DNA from: Thoreauomyces humboldtii | Taxonomy: Eukaryota > Chytridiomycota > Chytridiomycetes > Spizellomycetales > Powellomycetaceae | Direction of reading: 5' to 3' | DNA length: 64,000 nucleotides | Assembly: GCA_027596035.1 (NCBI GenBank) | Contig: JADGJA010000031.1 | Coordinates: 1 to 64,000, forward strand | Shown here: positions 47,762-59,345 of the stretch, in pieces | How positions within the stretch are numbered: the stretch's first letter is position 1 | How the letters are laid out: every line of letters starts with the position of its first letter | Notes under the pieces: model-generated | Seen by the model: only the letters and a program-made list of their open reading frames with translations | Database searches by the model: none | Told to the model about the DNA's origin: nothing | Made by a program: the position numbers and the translations under genes

Positions 47762-49207
47762 ATGGCACCACCAAAGCGACAGACGACGGTCGGGTTTCCA
47801 ATCTTCGCGGTCACCTTCACCCCCAACAAACCCCAGCTCATGATTGGCGGAGGAGGAGGCGCTACGCGTGCGGGAGTCAAGAACGCAATGGTATGATCTG
47901 CAAGTCACTCCGGTTCGAGCTTAACCTCCTAATGCCTTGGTCCTACAGATTATGTACGAACTCGACGCGCAGACTCTCGAGCTTCAGCCGATTGCAGAGC
48001 ACCGCTTCGGAAAGCAGGACGACGGCTGCATGAGCATAGCAATTCATCCCAGAGAAAAGTACCTCGTTGCTGGAGTCAACAGCCCCGAAGACCTTGTCAA
48101 GAGTGGAGACAACAGAAATTGCCGGGTCTTTGTGTACAAGGGTCAGCAATTCATCGCGGGCAAATCGTACAAAACCCTGGATAGCAGAGACTCCATGTTT
48201 TATCAGAAAGTGGGTCGGTTCAGCCCGGACGGAACCTTGCTAGTCACCGGTACCACTGATGGTAAGGTAAGCCAGCGTTCGCCTGGAAAGACCTCTTTTC
48301 TCAAGTTACGTGAGGTCATCTCATGCTGACCTCTACGGAACCGTAGTTGAGTTTGTGGCAATGGCCAGCATTTGAGCTTGCGATACCAGCCATCGACCAC
48401 AAAGGAGAGATCGCCGATGCGGATTTCGATTCTTCCGGTCAACAGGTATGGCTGCATGAATTTACGGAGCCTCCTTGGGGCCTTCCTGGACCTGACTCGG
48501 CTTCCTTCAGCTCGTGTCCGTGACAGATACAAACTGCTTCGTGACGGATACGGCGACGGGAAAGACTTTGTGGGCCATCGAAAGGCCTGTTATGAAAAAG
48601 ACAATCAAGTCAGCATTCCGGGCTGCCCGGTTTGGGAAATACGGGTCCGAGGGTTACCTTTTCCTCGTGATAAACGCGAAAGATAAAAAGAAGGCCTTTA
48701 TCTGCAAATGGCAGACGAAAGGATGGAAGCTTCATCGACAGAAGGCGATCGGGAATAAGCCCGTCACAGCTTTCACTATCAGCGATCATGGAGACCTCTT
48801 GGGATACGGAAGCGCTGATCTCAGCGTGCATGTGTTGAGTGCGAGTACTTTGCAGGTACTTCTCCTTTCAAACTTTTTGAAGGGAGACTCCGAGACTTAT
48901 GATTGCTATCCTTTCAGAGCATTTACCGAGTGCAGAATGCACATGGCTTCCCCGTTACCTCGCTAGCATTCTCTCCAAATTCAAAGATGCTTGTTAGTGC
49001 ATCTGCCGACGGAACTGTGCATGTTGCCGTCGTGCCGAAACCATCAGGTACGCGGATGCTCTTTTCAACCCAAGCATCGTGAAACTTATATCCTGTCCTT
49101 CTTGACAAGGATCCATCTTCCTACTGCCATTGGGTCTGATCGCCCTTCTGTTCATCGCCCTGCTGGCGTATCTGATTTTCTTGGAAGAGGACGGGCAAGA
49201 GCTTTGA
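47762..49207 (+). CDS. SEC12: SEC12/PREB, ER-membrane exchange factor for Sar1
   Basis: Model join(47762..47890,47949..48266,48347..48445,48511..48855,48918..49047,49110..49207), 372 residues, all phases closed. It starts COPII vesicle formation at ER exit sites by loading GTP on Sar1. The cytosolic part is a WD40 propeller. The first strand FPIFAVTFTPNKPQLMIGGGGGATRAGVKNAM carries the glycine-rich K-loop-like segment typical of SEC12. Later repeats are FSPDGTLLVTGTTDGKLSLW, IADADFDSSGQQLVSVTDTNC and LAFSPNSKMLVSASADGTV. A single C-terminal transmembrane helix (FLLPLGLIALLFIALLAYLI) is followed by a short luminal tail, as in PREB; the long luminal region of yeast Sec12 is absent. Confidence 0.9.
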
Positions 49208-49323
49208 TTACATTATGTAGCAGATTCCTCATATACTTTAAGAGCTTTCTTTTGGGAATGGGCTTGGTGCTGGTCTCAAATCCAGGCCTGTTATTCGATT
49301 TTATTTGCGGAAGACCTGATACA

Positions 49324-52300
49324 CTATCCTGCTATTGATGGCTTTTGATCTAACTGCGTGCCACCAACGGACGCAAACCTGCCTTCGACGCTTTCTCCGC
49401 CCTCATCCACGACCACAACGTCGCCGCCCACGCTCACGAGCGCATACGCCGATCCTCCTTTTAGACTTTCTTCGACAACGCAGAGATCCACGCATAAACC
49501 AACGAGCGCGTTGCCGCCCAAAGCTCTCGCGTGAGCTCGGAGCACGGCGTACATCTCGAAGAGGAACATATGCGTGAATCCGCCCATTCCACCTTGAGGC
49601 GTGTCGAAGACCATTGCGGATTCTTTCACGAAGTGGTGGGAGATGCGTCCGAGGTGCGTGTGAGTCGGACGAGCGGGTATGTACCACAGAGGCGTGATGT
49701 CGAGGGGTATGAGAGGTGGTGGGGCCAGTAGCGACGGAGGTGGAAAGTTGAGGAGTTGGAGGGTGGGCCTCGTGGGAGTCCCGGATACAGAGTGATGTTG
49801 GGGATCATCCATTTCGTCCGGGGCAAACATCATCTCCTCGTCCACGCTCGTGCTCGAGTTCCCAAGAGAGAGCTTGGTGAGCTCGCGGCCGAGAGAAAAC
49901 TTGCTGATCTCTTTCCCAAATAGTGGAAGGGGCGTGGATGTTTTGCGCCCGCCGTCCTCTCCGCCGGCCGCCGACCGTGGTAGGCTTAATTGACTTGTGC
50001 TGGCATTCCCACTGCTGCTATGCCCGACCAGACCGTCCAAGGCATCACTCAAATCTATTTCCTCGGTGTCTTGTACGTCCCAGTTTATCAATGACCCCAT
50101 CGCTACTCCCGTCACAACAATTTGAATCTCGCATTCCTTGATCACTGCCACAGAGTAATCAAGGCCGGCCACAACGCATCGTTCAAAGTATCCTCCAAGC
50201 TGGAGGAACAACTCATCGTACATCTGCCGGAACAGGGCAGCAAACTGCCGATTTGGGTGATGCTGGACGCCCGTAATAGTTGCATGCTTGATCATTGTGA
50301 TATTTTGTATGGATTCCAAGCTCGGGTCTCCCGTTGTAAATAGGGCGTCAGATGATGGCGCAATGGAGGTGTTGCAAATTTGGAAGTTGGGAGGAAATGA
50401 CGGCGATTGTAGCAAAACAAGATCCTCATCCTGTTCGTCGTCAATCTGGACAATGATGCTACGATGGCGGCGGGTGGCCTCCTGTTCGTCGTCAGAGTCG
50501 GACTCCGAATCGCTTGCTGAGTCAGAATCGAGATCCCCCGCTTCTTCGGTTATAACCCCTTCCTCGAGAACGGCAGGAAATTCGCCGGGTACTCCATCAT
50601 CGTTTGTATCGGGTTGAACCTCGCCTTCGATCTGCGCAAGTGCCATCTCAACCTTTTTGCGATTCTCCTCGCTGCGAGCCATGATTCCTCTTTGAATCTC
50701 GAGCAGTTTCAGATCTTCGTCATCGACGACATCCAGATTGCGGAAAACCTTCAAAGGTGGCGGAGCAGGTAACGCGCGAACGTACGCAGCTGTTCCCGTC
50801 GCCACGGCAGTCATTAATGATTCCCCAACGCTGAATTGAATCTTCAAACCGAACACAGCGTTCAACCCGTATATCCGCAGCTTGTACATGAGCTGTCGAT
50901 GTATGTCGTACTGAGCGAAAGGAATCGCTTCCGATATGATGCTCGGCCGGGAGTCCCCATGCGCTTTGCGATAGCGGCAGACTATATGATGACAAAATGA
51001 TGAGATTCACAGAATAAGCGCATCTGCAAGACTGAGCACGTACCGTGTGCCTCTAATAGCAACCCGTTTCCGATTGTCGCCAGTTCTGACGGAGGATCAA
51101 TTGTCGTGAGAAGAACTTCCGGCACATACTTTTTTCGGCAGAGGCCGCACTTCGCATATGACATAGGAAATGGCGATTCGTCTCGACGGTAAGTAATGTG
51201 ACAAGCTTGACATCCTTTTGCTCGCTTTCTTCTTCGTTTTCGTTTCGCGAAAACCTCCAAGAAACCCTCCCGAAAGTCGCTTCCGGTGATGCTGCCTCTT
51301 GGTTGCTGCGAATGGGTGAGGGATGTTTGCGACAAGTTCTCGTCAACCCTGCCAGACTCCCAGGTTCCAAAAATGGAGTTCATGCGGCTCCCTGGCTGCG
51401 AAGCTCCGGTTCCGCCGTCTTGCGTTCCGCTGCCGCCCATCATCGCCATGTCCATGATTGCTGCGGTGCCGCTGCAGTGAAGAACGGCCAGCTCGTTGCT
51501 CACACTGCTATTCTCGGTATAGCCGATGACGTACGGACAACCAAGAGCCCTGGCATGTGTTTTGATCTCGTCCCGAAGTTCCGCCCACCATGCCTCTCGA
51601 ATTTCTGTCTTATCGTTTTCAATGACTTTGACCGACGTGGCGCTGACAAGCCCGCCGATGCCAAGTATTGACCCTGGAGGAAAGTTGTGCAGTGTGAAGG
51701 TGACATGTTCGGCAGATTTATAACCTGTGGCTGCGGTGGGTAGCAGCATGCCCGCTGGCTGATGCTGATCAATGTGAAGCGAGGACCCATCTTCTGATAC
51801 CAACTCCTCAGACGGACGTCCTGACTTTGACGTTGACGCCACTACTAATGCGGGGTTGCTTTCCATGAATGGCGTGCCACCCAGAGGCGACGATGGGGTT
51901 GGCGACTGGTGCGGGGCCATCGAGGCCCAAGATTGTCCTCGATCGAGAGTAACTTGGTCAGGAAGGACCAGTCGAACTGCCGTCCCGATAGCACGAGCAG
52001 TGATTGCTCGCTCTTCGCTCTCGATGTCAAAATATTGTTTGTATCCAATCACAGCATTTCCGTTCAGTTCCAGCACCTTTTTCCCCAATTGTCGACGTAG
52101 TTGCCCGCTCAATCTGTACATGACTCTTGTTCGAGATTCATTTGAGGTGCGCGGCGTGCGAAAGTTGTCACTCCAGTGCTAAAGCGTCCGGGGCGTCAAT
52201 TGCGCTGCCTTTTCCGGCCGTTCTGTGTAACACGCCGATGTATCATAGCTCACATATTCGGGATCGTCCTCGGTATCTAAGGCTGATACGAAGCCCAAAA

Positions 52301-53109
52301 CAGCTATGACGTGCAAATTTGGGGGTAGAGAAGTCATGGTATAAAACTGCACGCCGGCAGAGCTATCTAAAACACCAAATATCATTAGCAAGCCAAACCC
52401 TGCTCAGGAGTTTAAAGTACCCACCTTTAAACGGGTTCACATCTCCAAAAAATTGAAGACGAACTTGAACGTTCAGTTCTCCTCTGGCTCCTCGAAGGGT
52501 ATCGAAACTGCCAAGTTCGTGGATTAAGTGCCGCTCTTCATGCGATCTGAACAGCATCCTTACATAGGAATCCATCCAGAGATCTGGGTCTTCGAGTCCC
52601 AGGTCAACAACGGATTGAGATCTAGAAACACGGTGCCGATGGAATCGTTGTACGTGATTTGGTCATAGTCCATGACCTTCAACTCCAAAGGCTCGTTTTG
52701 CAAGTCTGCGTCGTCGCTAACTTCCTGCATGATGCGAGAGTCAAGGCTCATGTTCTGTCGGAAGCACGCCCAAACTCTGCTACTCACAAATCGGAAGTCC
52801 TCGTTCCACACTGGATTGAGGGTTCGTTTGCAGATTTGCGTACGATGCTCCTCAAAGTCAGCAAACTTGACCTCGACGAACGCATCTACCGTGAGAAGAG
52901 AGTTGAGGGCTTTCCAGATCGATCTGGAGCGGGATTAAAGTTTCCGCATACCCGTAAGCTCGGTAGCTCGGTCCATAATCGGAAGGTTCCGAGCCGCGAC
53001 TATGCGCACTTTTAAGATGCAAGGCTATAAAGAGTTCGGTTTCAACTACGTATGAGTAGCTCGAAGAACTATCGGTGGTGTTGCGAAGGACCCTGCAACC
53101 AGCTACCAT
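49324..53109 (-). CDS. C2CD5 (CDP138)-like C2-domain protein
   Basis: In animals C2CD5 is a calcium-binding protein that helps vesicles fuse with the plasma membrane. The N-terminus is rebuilt from a first exon that holds only the start codon (53107-53109), spliced over 82 bases to 52952..53024: M-PCILKVRIVAARNLPIMDRATELTD. The C2 domain continues AFVEVKFADFEEHRTQICKRTLNPVWNEDF, DYDQITYNDSIGTVFLDLNPLL and SGWIPMYDTLRGARGELNV. Acidic residues are in place for calcium binding. Diagnostic C2CD5 blocks follow: GKKVLELNGNAVIGYKQYFDIE, WWAELRDEIKTHARALGCPYVIGY, a Cys-rich CQACHITY...CGLCRKKYVPEVLLTTIDPP segment, LRIYGLNAVFGLKIQFSVGES, and the terminal VLRAHARALGGNALVG. About nine exons; the span is claimed and only the 5' joins are exact. 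It is divergent from the NUDT19-like gene. Confidence 0.88.
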
Positions 53110-53422
53110 TCTGGACGACTAGATCACTCTTCACACAAGTTCAAATGCTCCCTGCTTCCAGTGAAGCAGCCTTCGGGGTACGCTTTGTACTCGTGACTTT
53201 GCACCAAGAGTCCTTGCTGTAGCTTGTCGCACTCGCAAGTCGTAGGTCATTCTAGGACGTGGTTCGGTGCTAAGGTAGGTCTGATGAGGGTCATCATCCA
53301 TGACTCATTGATAACTGCGCCACACATCAAGCATCCTCCCCATTCCCCCGCAGCAGCCTTGGCTGCCAACCCAGGATCCATCCTGCAGAGCACGATATCC
53401 TATGATGTTGATAGCGCGGAGC
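53110..53422. other. Divergent intergenic region (C2CD5-like / NUDT19-like)
   Basis: 313 bases between outward-facing start codons; nothing recognised in it. Confidence 0.4.
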
Positions 53423-54678
53423 ATGTCAGGGTCTACGGCAGGGGCAACTGGTGTGTTCATTACAGCATGTCTATGGGATTCAGCGGAGGAAAGCTTCTAA
53501 ATTTTCCACGCAGAATCTAAACCCCTCCGGTTGGCTGCTAGTTTGATTATATGTTCAGCAGTGCACCGCGACGAACCGGCGGCTTGCGGCTCTGATTTTC
53601 GTGTGCTGATGCTGAAAAGGCGAGGAAGACCAGCCACGAACTGCTGTTTCGACAAAGTTCTCACAGTTACCGGCCTCCAGGAATGCGAGGGGCGCATTTG
53701 GTTCTTTACACGTTTATCCAGGTGCGGAAACCTATCAACCTTTTACAAGATATCGTTCGAGGCGCTGATGGAATCGTAAAGGGGGAGTCCTTGATCCCAT
53801 CGATACGAATCCGCGCTGGAGGGAACTCATCAAAACGGAGGATCTGACCCGTGCCTCTAGCAACAGGTAGAACTACCTCCGGAAAGAAACCCTAGAAACG
53901 TGTCTCAACGCCCTTCAGCCTGTTGCCATACTACATTGGTGCAATCCGCGAAACTTTTGAAGAATGCGGCGTTGCTCTCACCCTCCCGAAACCTACGCTA
54001 TCGGCACACGAGCGTCAAATGTGGCGCAAAAAGGTCCACGCATCGGGATCAGAGTTCCTTAGCTTCTGCGAAGCAACAAAATCGGTTCCCGCGGTGTCCC
54101 GGCTCGCGCATTGGGCAAATTGGATCACGCCAATAGCTCAAAAGAGTCGTTTCAACACGCAGTTCTTCATGACAGTGCTGGATACGCCTCTTGGCGAGGC
54201 GACTGGACAGGAGTGCGAGGCAGTCGCCACTGTAGATGGTATCGAAGCCGTAAGCCTCGATTGGCTTACTCCCAAGGAGGCCATCCAGGCCTTTGATGAC
54301 GGACGTAAGTCAAATCGCCCATCATCGCTGGTGCCGAAACTTGACATCGTGACGCCTAACTTGGCTTTTCAAGGCATATCGCTGTTCATTCCGCAATACT
54401 ACTCGCTTTTGGAGCTCTCACGGCTGAAACTCGCGGACTTGAGGGCCTATGTGAACGGCGGCCGGAGTCGAGACGCGCAAGACTTGGTGGAATCGCTTCC
54501 CGAACCCGCTCGACTACCCGACGGCTCGACAGCTATGGTTCTTCCCGGCGATTGCCTGCACTCGAGTTCCACAGGACATCAAGATGTTCACCGGGTCCTG
54601 GTGACGCGAAAGGGCGGACAGTTTACGTCGATGCAGGTCCTCAGGGAGGTTGCTGGGAAGCCAAATAGCAGGCTGTAA
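53423..54678 (+). CDS. Nudix hydrolase, NUDT19-like (probably peroxisomal or mitochondrial CoA diphosphatase)
   Basis: Model join(53423..53450,53514..53619,53681..53721,53782..53866,53919..54304,54374..54678), 316 residues; all phases close. The second intron (53620-53680) uses a GC donor (AG|GCGAGG) instead of GT; only this join restores LMLKRNARGAFGSLHVYPGGVLDPID, which fits the family. The Nudix box is split: the PGG part, then AIRETFEECGVAL carrying the REx2EE glutamates after an intron. Later NUDT19 marks are HWANWITP, RFNTQFFM, and MVLPGDCLH near the end. The fifth intron (54305-54373) is 69 bases and in frame, so its retention would not break the reading frame. A C-terminal -SRL is seen: the last residues are KPNSRL, a peroxisomal targeting (PTS1) type signal, which agrees with animal NUDT19 being peroxisomal. 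Substrate CoA esters are inferred from the family. Confidence 0.88.
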
Positions 54679-54887
54679 CTTGTCGGGAGTCGTACTCGTA
54701 CTAGAAGCATACCGAGCACGTGCACTGTCCGGATGAATCGGACGGTTATGACGCTGACGCGACGGCGTTCTTCAGTGGAAGGTCACTTCGGCTTGCCGCG
54801 TTCCTCCAAACCCTCTGATACAAACACTCAAAACCACTGTACATCATTCCATACGTAATCCACGCCGATCGCCTTCTGAACTCATCA
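54679..54887. other. Spacer and promoter of the kinase gene
   Basis: About 210 bases between two plus-strand genes; no recognised element. Confidence 0.4.
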
Positions 54888-56596
54888 ATGACACTCCTCG
54901 ATCACTTCAAGAACCTCACCGTTAAAGCGCCAGAGAGCGCGGGAAAGCGCAAGCTGTACCAGACCAAAAACGTCATTGGGGAAGGGACATTCGGAGTCGT
55001 ACGAGAGGCGATATACACACCGACGGGGCGCTCCGTTGCTCTGAAGTGCGTGCTCTTGGATTGCTCTTAAAACCTCCCACATGATGTAGGTGGCGTAGCT
55101 CACCTTTGGTTCCCTAGATCCATCAAGAAGCGTGGCCATGATACTCCCGAGGAGGTGGAGCTGGCCGTTCGTCGAGAAATGGCCGTCTTGGAGAAGATCA
55201 GGTAAGTTGAGCAGAGAGGGTATCTCAAGGGCGTTGAAATTGACTTTGCTCTGACCCTGAAGGCATCCAAATATTATTTCACTATTGGACTGGTTCGAAA
55301 CGAAGGTATCCCTCGATTTGAACCGTCCGGGCTAGCCAAGACTGACGCGTTGACTTCACAAGGACAAATATTATATGGTCTTTGACCTTGCTACGGTCAG
55401 GACTCGGCGTGACTTTAGAAAGCATTGACGCTTCTGGCTCAACTCTGTCATGCAAAATAGGGAGGTGAACTGTACGAAAGGATAGCAAAGCGCGGAAAGT
55501 TCACCGAACGAGATGCCGTCCGACTTGTATACACCATTCTCAACGCTATCGCATTCCTGCACGCTCGGAACATCGTGCATCGGGTAAAGTGGGGGAACAA
55601 AGTCACCGTTTGCTAGTCCAAGTTCACTGAGGTCATACGCCTGTAGGATCTGAAGCCAGAGAATTTGCTTCTACGCACACTGGAGGCCGATGCTGACCTC
55701 ATGATTGCCGACTTTGGTGTTGCAAACTTCGTCGAAGAGGATCAGCTACTGTCGACATTGTGCGGGTCACCGATGTACGCTAGCCCTGAAGTGATCAAGA
55801 GATCGGGGTAAGGGTTACGATGGACCGTCAATGGGAAAAAGCTCCATGTTGCATGCTGATATTTGATGAACCAGACACGGGAAGCCTGCGGATCTGTGGA
55901 GCATCGGCGTAATTACATACTGTTTACTTGCAGGGTATCCACCATTCGATTATGCTGAGGACATGGCGGACCTGATGGACGCCATTACGAGAGCAAAGTA
56001 TCGCTTTGATAGTCCGTACTGGGATGCGATTTCGCCTGAAGGTGGTGAATTCTTGCCGCGAAAGTTTAGCCCGCCGAGCAATTTCGCCTGACACATGGCC
56101 TTCCCTTGCAGCGAAAGATTTCGTAAAATCACTTCTCCAGCTCAAACCCGCGGAACGGCCAACGGCACGACAGGCGATGCTTCACCCATGGCTTCTAAAA
56201 TGGTCGCAGCGTGCGCGGGACGCTGCCGTGGAGATCGAGAAGGAGGACGAAAAGGCGGCGGGAGCCACCGCTGACGCGCCCGCCCGGGACGATTCCACGA
56301 TCGTTGAGGGTGATCACCTTGATCCCGACGAGGACGCCAATGCTCACGTTGCACCACCCGCCACCGTCTCACCTGCACCTGGGGAAGAGGACGATCTTCC
56401 TAACCTGGTGGAACGCGTGTGGTCCGCTCATCCGGATAGCCTCTTCAACGCTCGCGGCAAGTTGCTCACGGCTATCCGAACGGTTCAAGCCATGCGAAGG
56501 TTGAGCGTCAAGAAGAGTTCAGAGTCAGCGGCGACCAGCTCGGACTCGTTGCCGGCGGTCCCTGAACAAGATACGAAGCCAAAGGGGCCCGCTTAG
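54888..56596 (+). CDS. Calcium/calmodulin-dependent protein kinase (CaMKI-like)
   Basis: Ser/Thr kinase. First exon: [22 protein letters not shown] (glycine loop GEGTFG) and VALK (ATP-binding Lys), split from [14 protein letters not shown] by an intron. Then come [43 protein letters not shown] (catalytic loop across an intron) and IADFGVANF. The activation segment is [12 protein letters not shown], with the Thr/Ser region where CaMKK-type kinases act. The end of the catalytic domain is [20 protein letters not shown]. The tail has an acidic linker followed by [21 protein letters not shown], an amphipathic basic helix fitting the autoinhibitory/calmodulin-binding region of fungal CMKs. The ATG at 54888 gives a short N-terminus before the glycine loop. 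About eight exons; only the span is exact. Confidence 0.88.
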
Positions 56597-56670
56597 AAAG
56601 AGAGCGTGCAACAATGAGATTTTAAAGTTTCCCAAGTTTTGATTCCTGAGTAGAAGTTACAGTGAGGCTC

Positions 56671-58961
56671 TTAATTTTCGACCGCGGCGCCCTTTCCCTT
56701 CTCATCAGCTCGAGGCGTCGGATCGGAGGATCCAGAAGGGCCGGATGCCTCGTCGCGTGCCTCAACATTCATGTTGGACGGAGCGTCAAGAGAGGCGGTC
56801 AAATCCTCTGAAGGGATCATCATTTGCGAGACTTGAGTTAACTGAGTGATGATGCCAGTTATCTGATGCTGGATAGCCTGAAGCGCTTGTATGCGCGCAG
56901 AAATTGCGTTACGATATCGGCCTTCCATCGCCTGGAGCTGGGCATCGGAGAGATGATCAAGTACTTCCACAGGGGGCACTACGAAATGTCTGAGTGAATA
57001 ACACCAGAGCCACGCCACAGAGAGAGACTCACCTCCTACTTGGCTTATGCTTGTCATGCTTGTCAAACCCGCACCGCTGAGTGGGATAAGTGGCGTGAGC
57101 GTTATGGGGTATCCCATGCCACCGGGCATAGTCAATGGAGCACCCTGCAAACAGAAATTCAGCTCTTTTCCCATCAGTAGATTAGCAATGGTAGACTTCA
57201 TACCCCGGGCAAACGCCCCGATTCGGGGGTAACCCCAAGTCCAGTGGCCGAGCCAAATGATGGTACTGGAGGGACCGGAGGTACCGCCGCAGGCGGTGCG
57301 GCGTCTGCCCCGTTGAAGATCCCACCGGCAAACTGCTGCCGATGTTGCCTGAGGAATGCCTGCCAATCGTTCTCGGGATTGACGGCACCTGCGGGTCCTG
57401 CAGCGGGTGCAGGATTGGCGGGAGGTTGAGTTGCAGCTGGCACCGCTGCTTGAGATAACCGTCAGAATTTTCGCGTATATAGCGATTTGTTATGTTCATG
57501 AATCCACGTACTGGTTTCCAGAACCGATCTCCGGCAGGTTGGACAGCTTTGCTGACGTTCTAGCCAGCTCCGGAGGCAGTGAAAGTGAAAAATGTGACCA
57601 CAATGCAGTTTCTTCGGTGTATCAGGATGTCCCGGAGGACGCGCTTCTCCAGCCGCAGGAGCGGCGGGAGCCGCAGGTGGTAATGGGGCAGCTGCATCTG
57701 CCGGTGGCGGAGGCACCGTGACTGGTGGCGTAACTTCCATTTCTTCTCGGCAAATGATGCATACGCGGTCCGTAGCCGCAAGGTCCGCGCCGGTCGCATC
57801 CGGATAACGCTCGTTCATATTGGCAGTCGCTCGTCGATACTGTACAAGATCTCGGCATCGGTTCACAAAGCTCCTCAGAGTCATGTACAAATCACGAACG
57901 ATATGCAGAGGAAGGCTGTAGTAGTGTACCACAATGGCGAAGAAGCAAAAGTAGGTCACGAGTTTCTCGAAATCTTTAAAGAAGAGTTTCAGATGTGCAT
58001 CCTCAAGGGTGAAGGAGTTTTACGTTTACCATGCATGAGATCCACATAGAATATGTACATAGACTTCTCTTCCCAAGGTCGATCCCGGCGGAGATCGTAA
58101 GAATGTAGCAAGTATTTTACAAAGGTAGAGAGGACCAAGGAAAGCAAGATTGTGTACTGCAGTTGCGAAGAATGGATCAGTCAAAGCTCGCACGACAAAA
58201 CTAATTCATAGCCTTACCTCGAACCCGAAAATGATCATCATACTGGCCCCTCTAGTAGTCGTGTACTGAACGGAGTAGAGTACCATGGCGAGATCGACAA
58301 CGCACATAATCCCCATAACCGATTGCATACGAACGTGCCAACCGACGGAAGGATTCGCTGATTGCTCCATCTGCCGAGTCCGCATCAGGACCTGACCTGC
58401 GCACCCTGAACATGGGGGGCCAAAGACTTACGAAGTCAACACGATCTTGAATAATCCAATGGAAGATCTTCACTAGCAGTAGCAGAGCAAAGAGGGCGAT
58501 GAACCGCGCGTCGAACTGGTCCCGGAATATGGTCATGGCGAGGCACGTCTCTGTCACCGCGAACCATGAGCGCTCATAAAGGTGCTAGCGCAACATAAAA
58601 TAAATTAGCCATAGCGTGTCAAAATCGCATATCGGCTGCGAAGAGATCACCCACTTCCACTTCCATTGCACGCAATGGGCCAAAGAAAAGTCGTTGCAGA
58701 GCTTTCCCGAGCACCACCGTAAGGTAAAGCCCCATGTTCATGAGAACCTGTTACGAGGAATTGCGCGCATTTAGAAACTGCCGTTCAAAACAGGGCACAG
58801 TAGCGATCCGCGAGTTCAGTCGTCGAACGCACCATCAAGCTGGCGCTCGAGCGTGTCAGGTGTATGCATGCCGTGAAGAACTGGCCGCGCTGCAGCCAAG
58901 CGTTCGCGATGACGGCTGCGGTGAGAGCGGTGCTCGCACACCCAAAGAGTGCGAACCTCAT
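56671..58961 (-). CDS. HRD1: HRD1/synoviolin E3 ubiquitin ligase of ER-associated degradation
   Basis: Multi-pass ER membrane protein that ubiquitinates misfolded proteins. From ATG 58961: MRFALFGCASTALTAAVIANAWL (first helix), MNMGLYLTVVLGKALQRLFFGPLRAMEVEHLYERSWF (the HRD1 signature), then helices FIALFALLLLVKIFHWI, VHYYSLPLHIVRDLYMT and others. The RING-H2 finger is CIICREEM...KLHCGHIFHFHCLRSWLERQQSCPTCR, with a Pro/Ala-rich insertion inside the finger between the first and second Cys pairs. The C-terminal part is Pro/Ala/Gly-rich with coiled-coil stretch QAMEGRYRNAISARIQALQAIQ and ends AAVEN at 56671. Several short introns. The RING insertion is longer than in yeast Hrd1. Confidence 0.9.
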
Positions 58962-59345
58962 GACTCCCTCTCCGCTCGAGATTGCTGATCGACTAAATGG
59001 GACGTAGCGTCGTCTTCTGGGCTCTTTACAAGCGTGGTGTCAAGCTATACTGAACGTTGGTGTTTTCCGGGGGGGAAAGATCATGACGGCGGTTTCCCCG
59101 CTCCTACACAGCTCTGAGTCACCGTCGGTCTGTCTTGGACAGCCTTCCGTCCCTCCACGGCGCCTTCGCCCAGCCTTCATCCGACTTCTGCACCAAGGTG
59201 GAAGTGTTGAATGTCGCATGCGAGAGATGACTTCGATACGGTTGCTACTGTATATACAAGATGGAAAGGGCAAAACAAGTGTTACGTAGGAAAGAGACGC
59301 GGTGGCGACTACCTGCGAACAGGCAAGTGCACGAACATGTGGCAA
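58962..59345. other. Intergenic region between two minus-strand genes
   Basis: 5' flank of HRD1 and 3' flank of the NmrA-like gene; no gene recognised. Confidence 0.45.
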
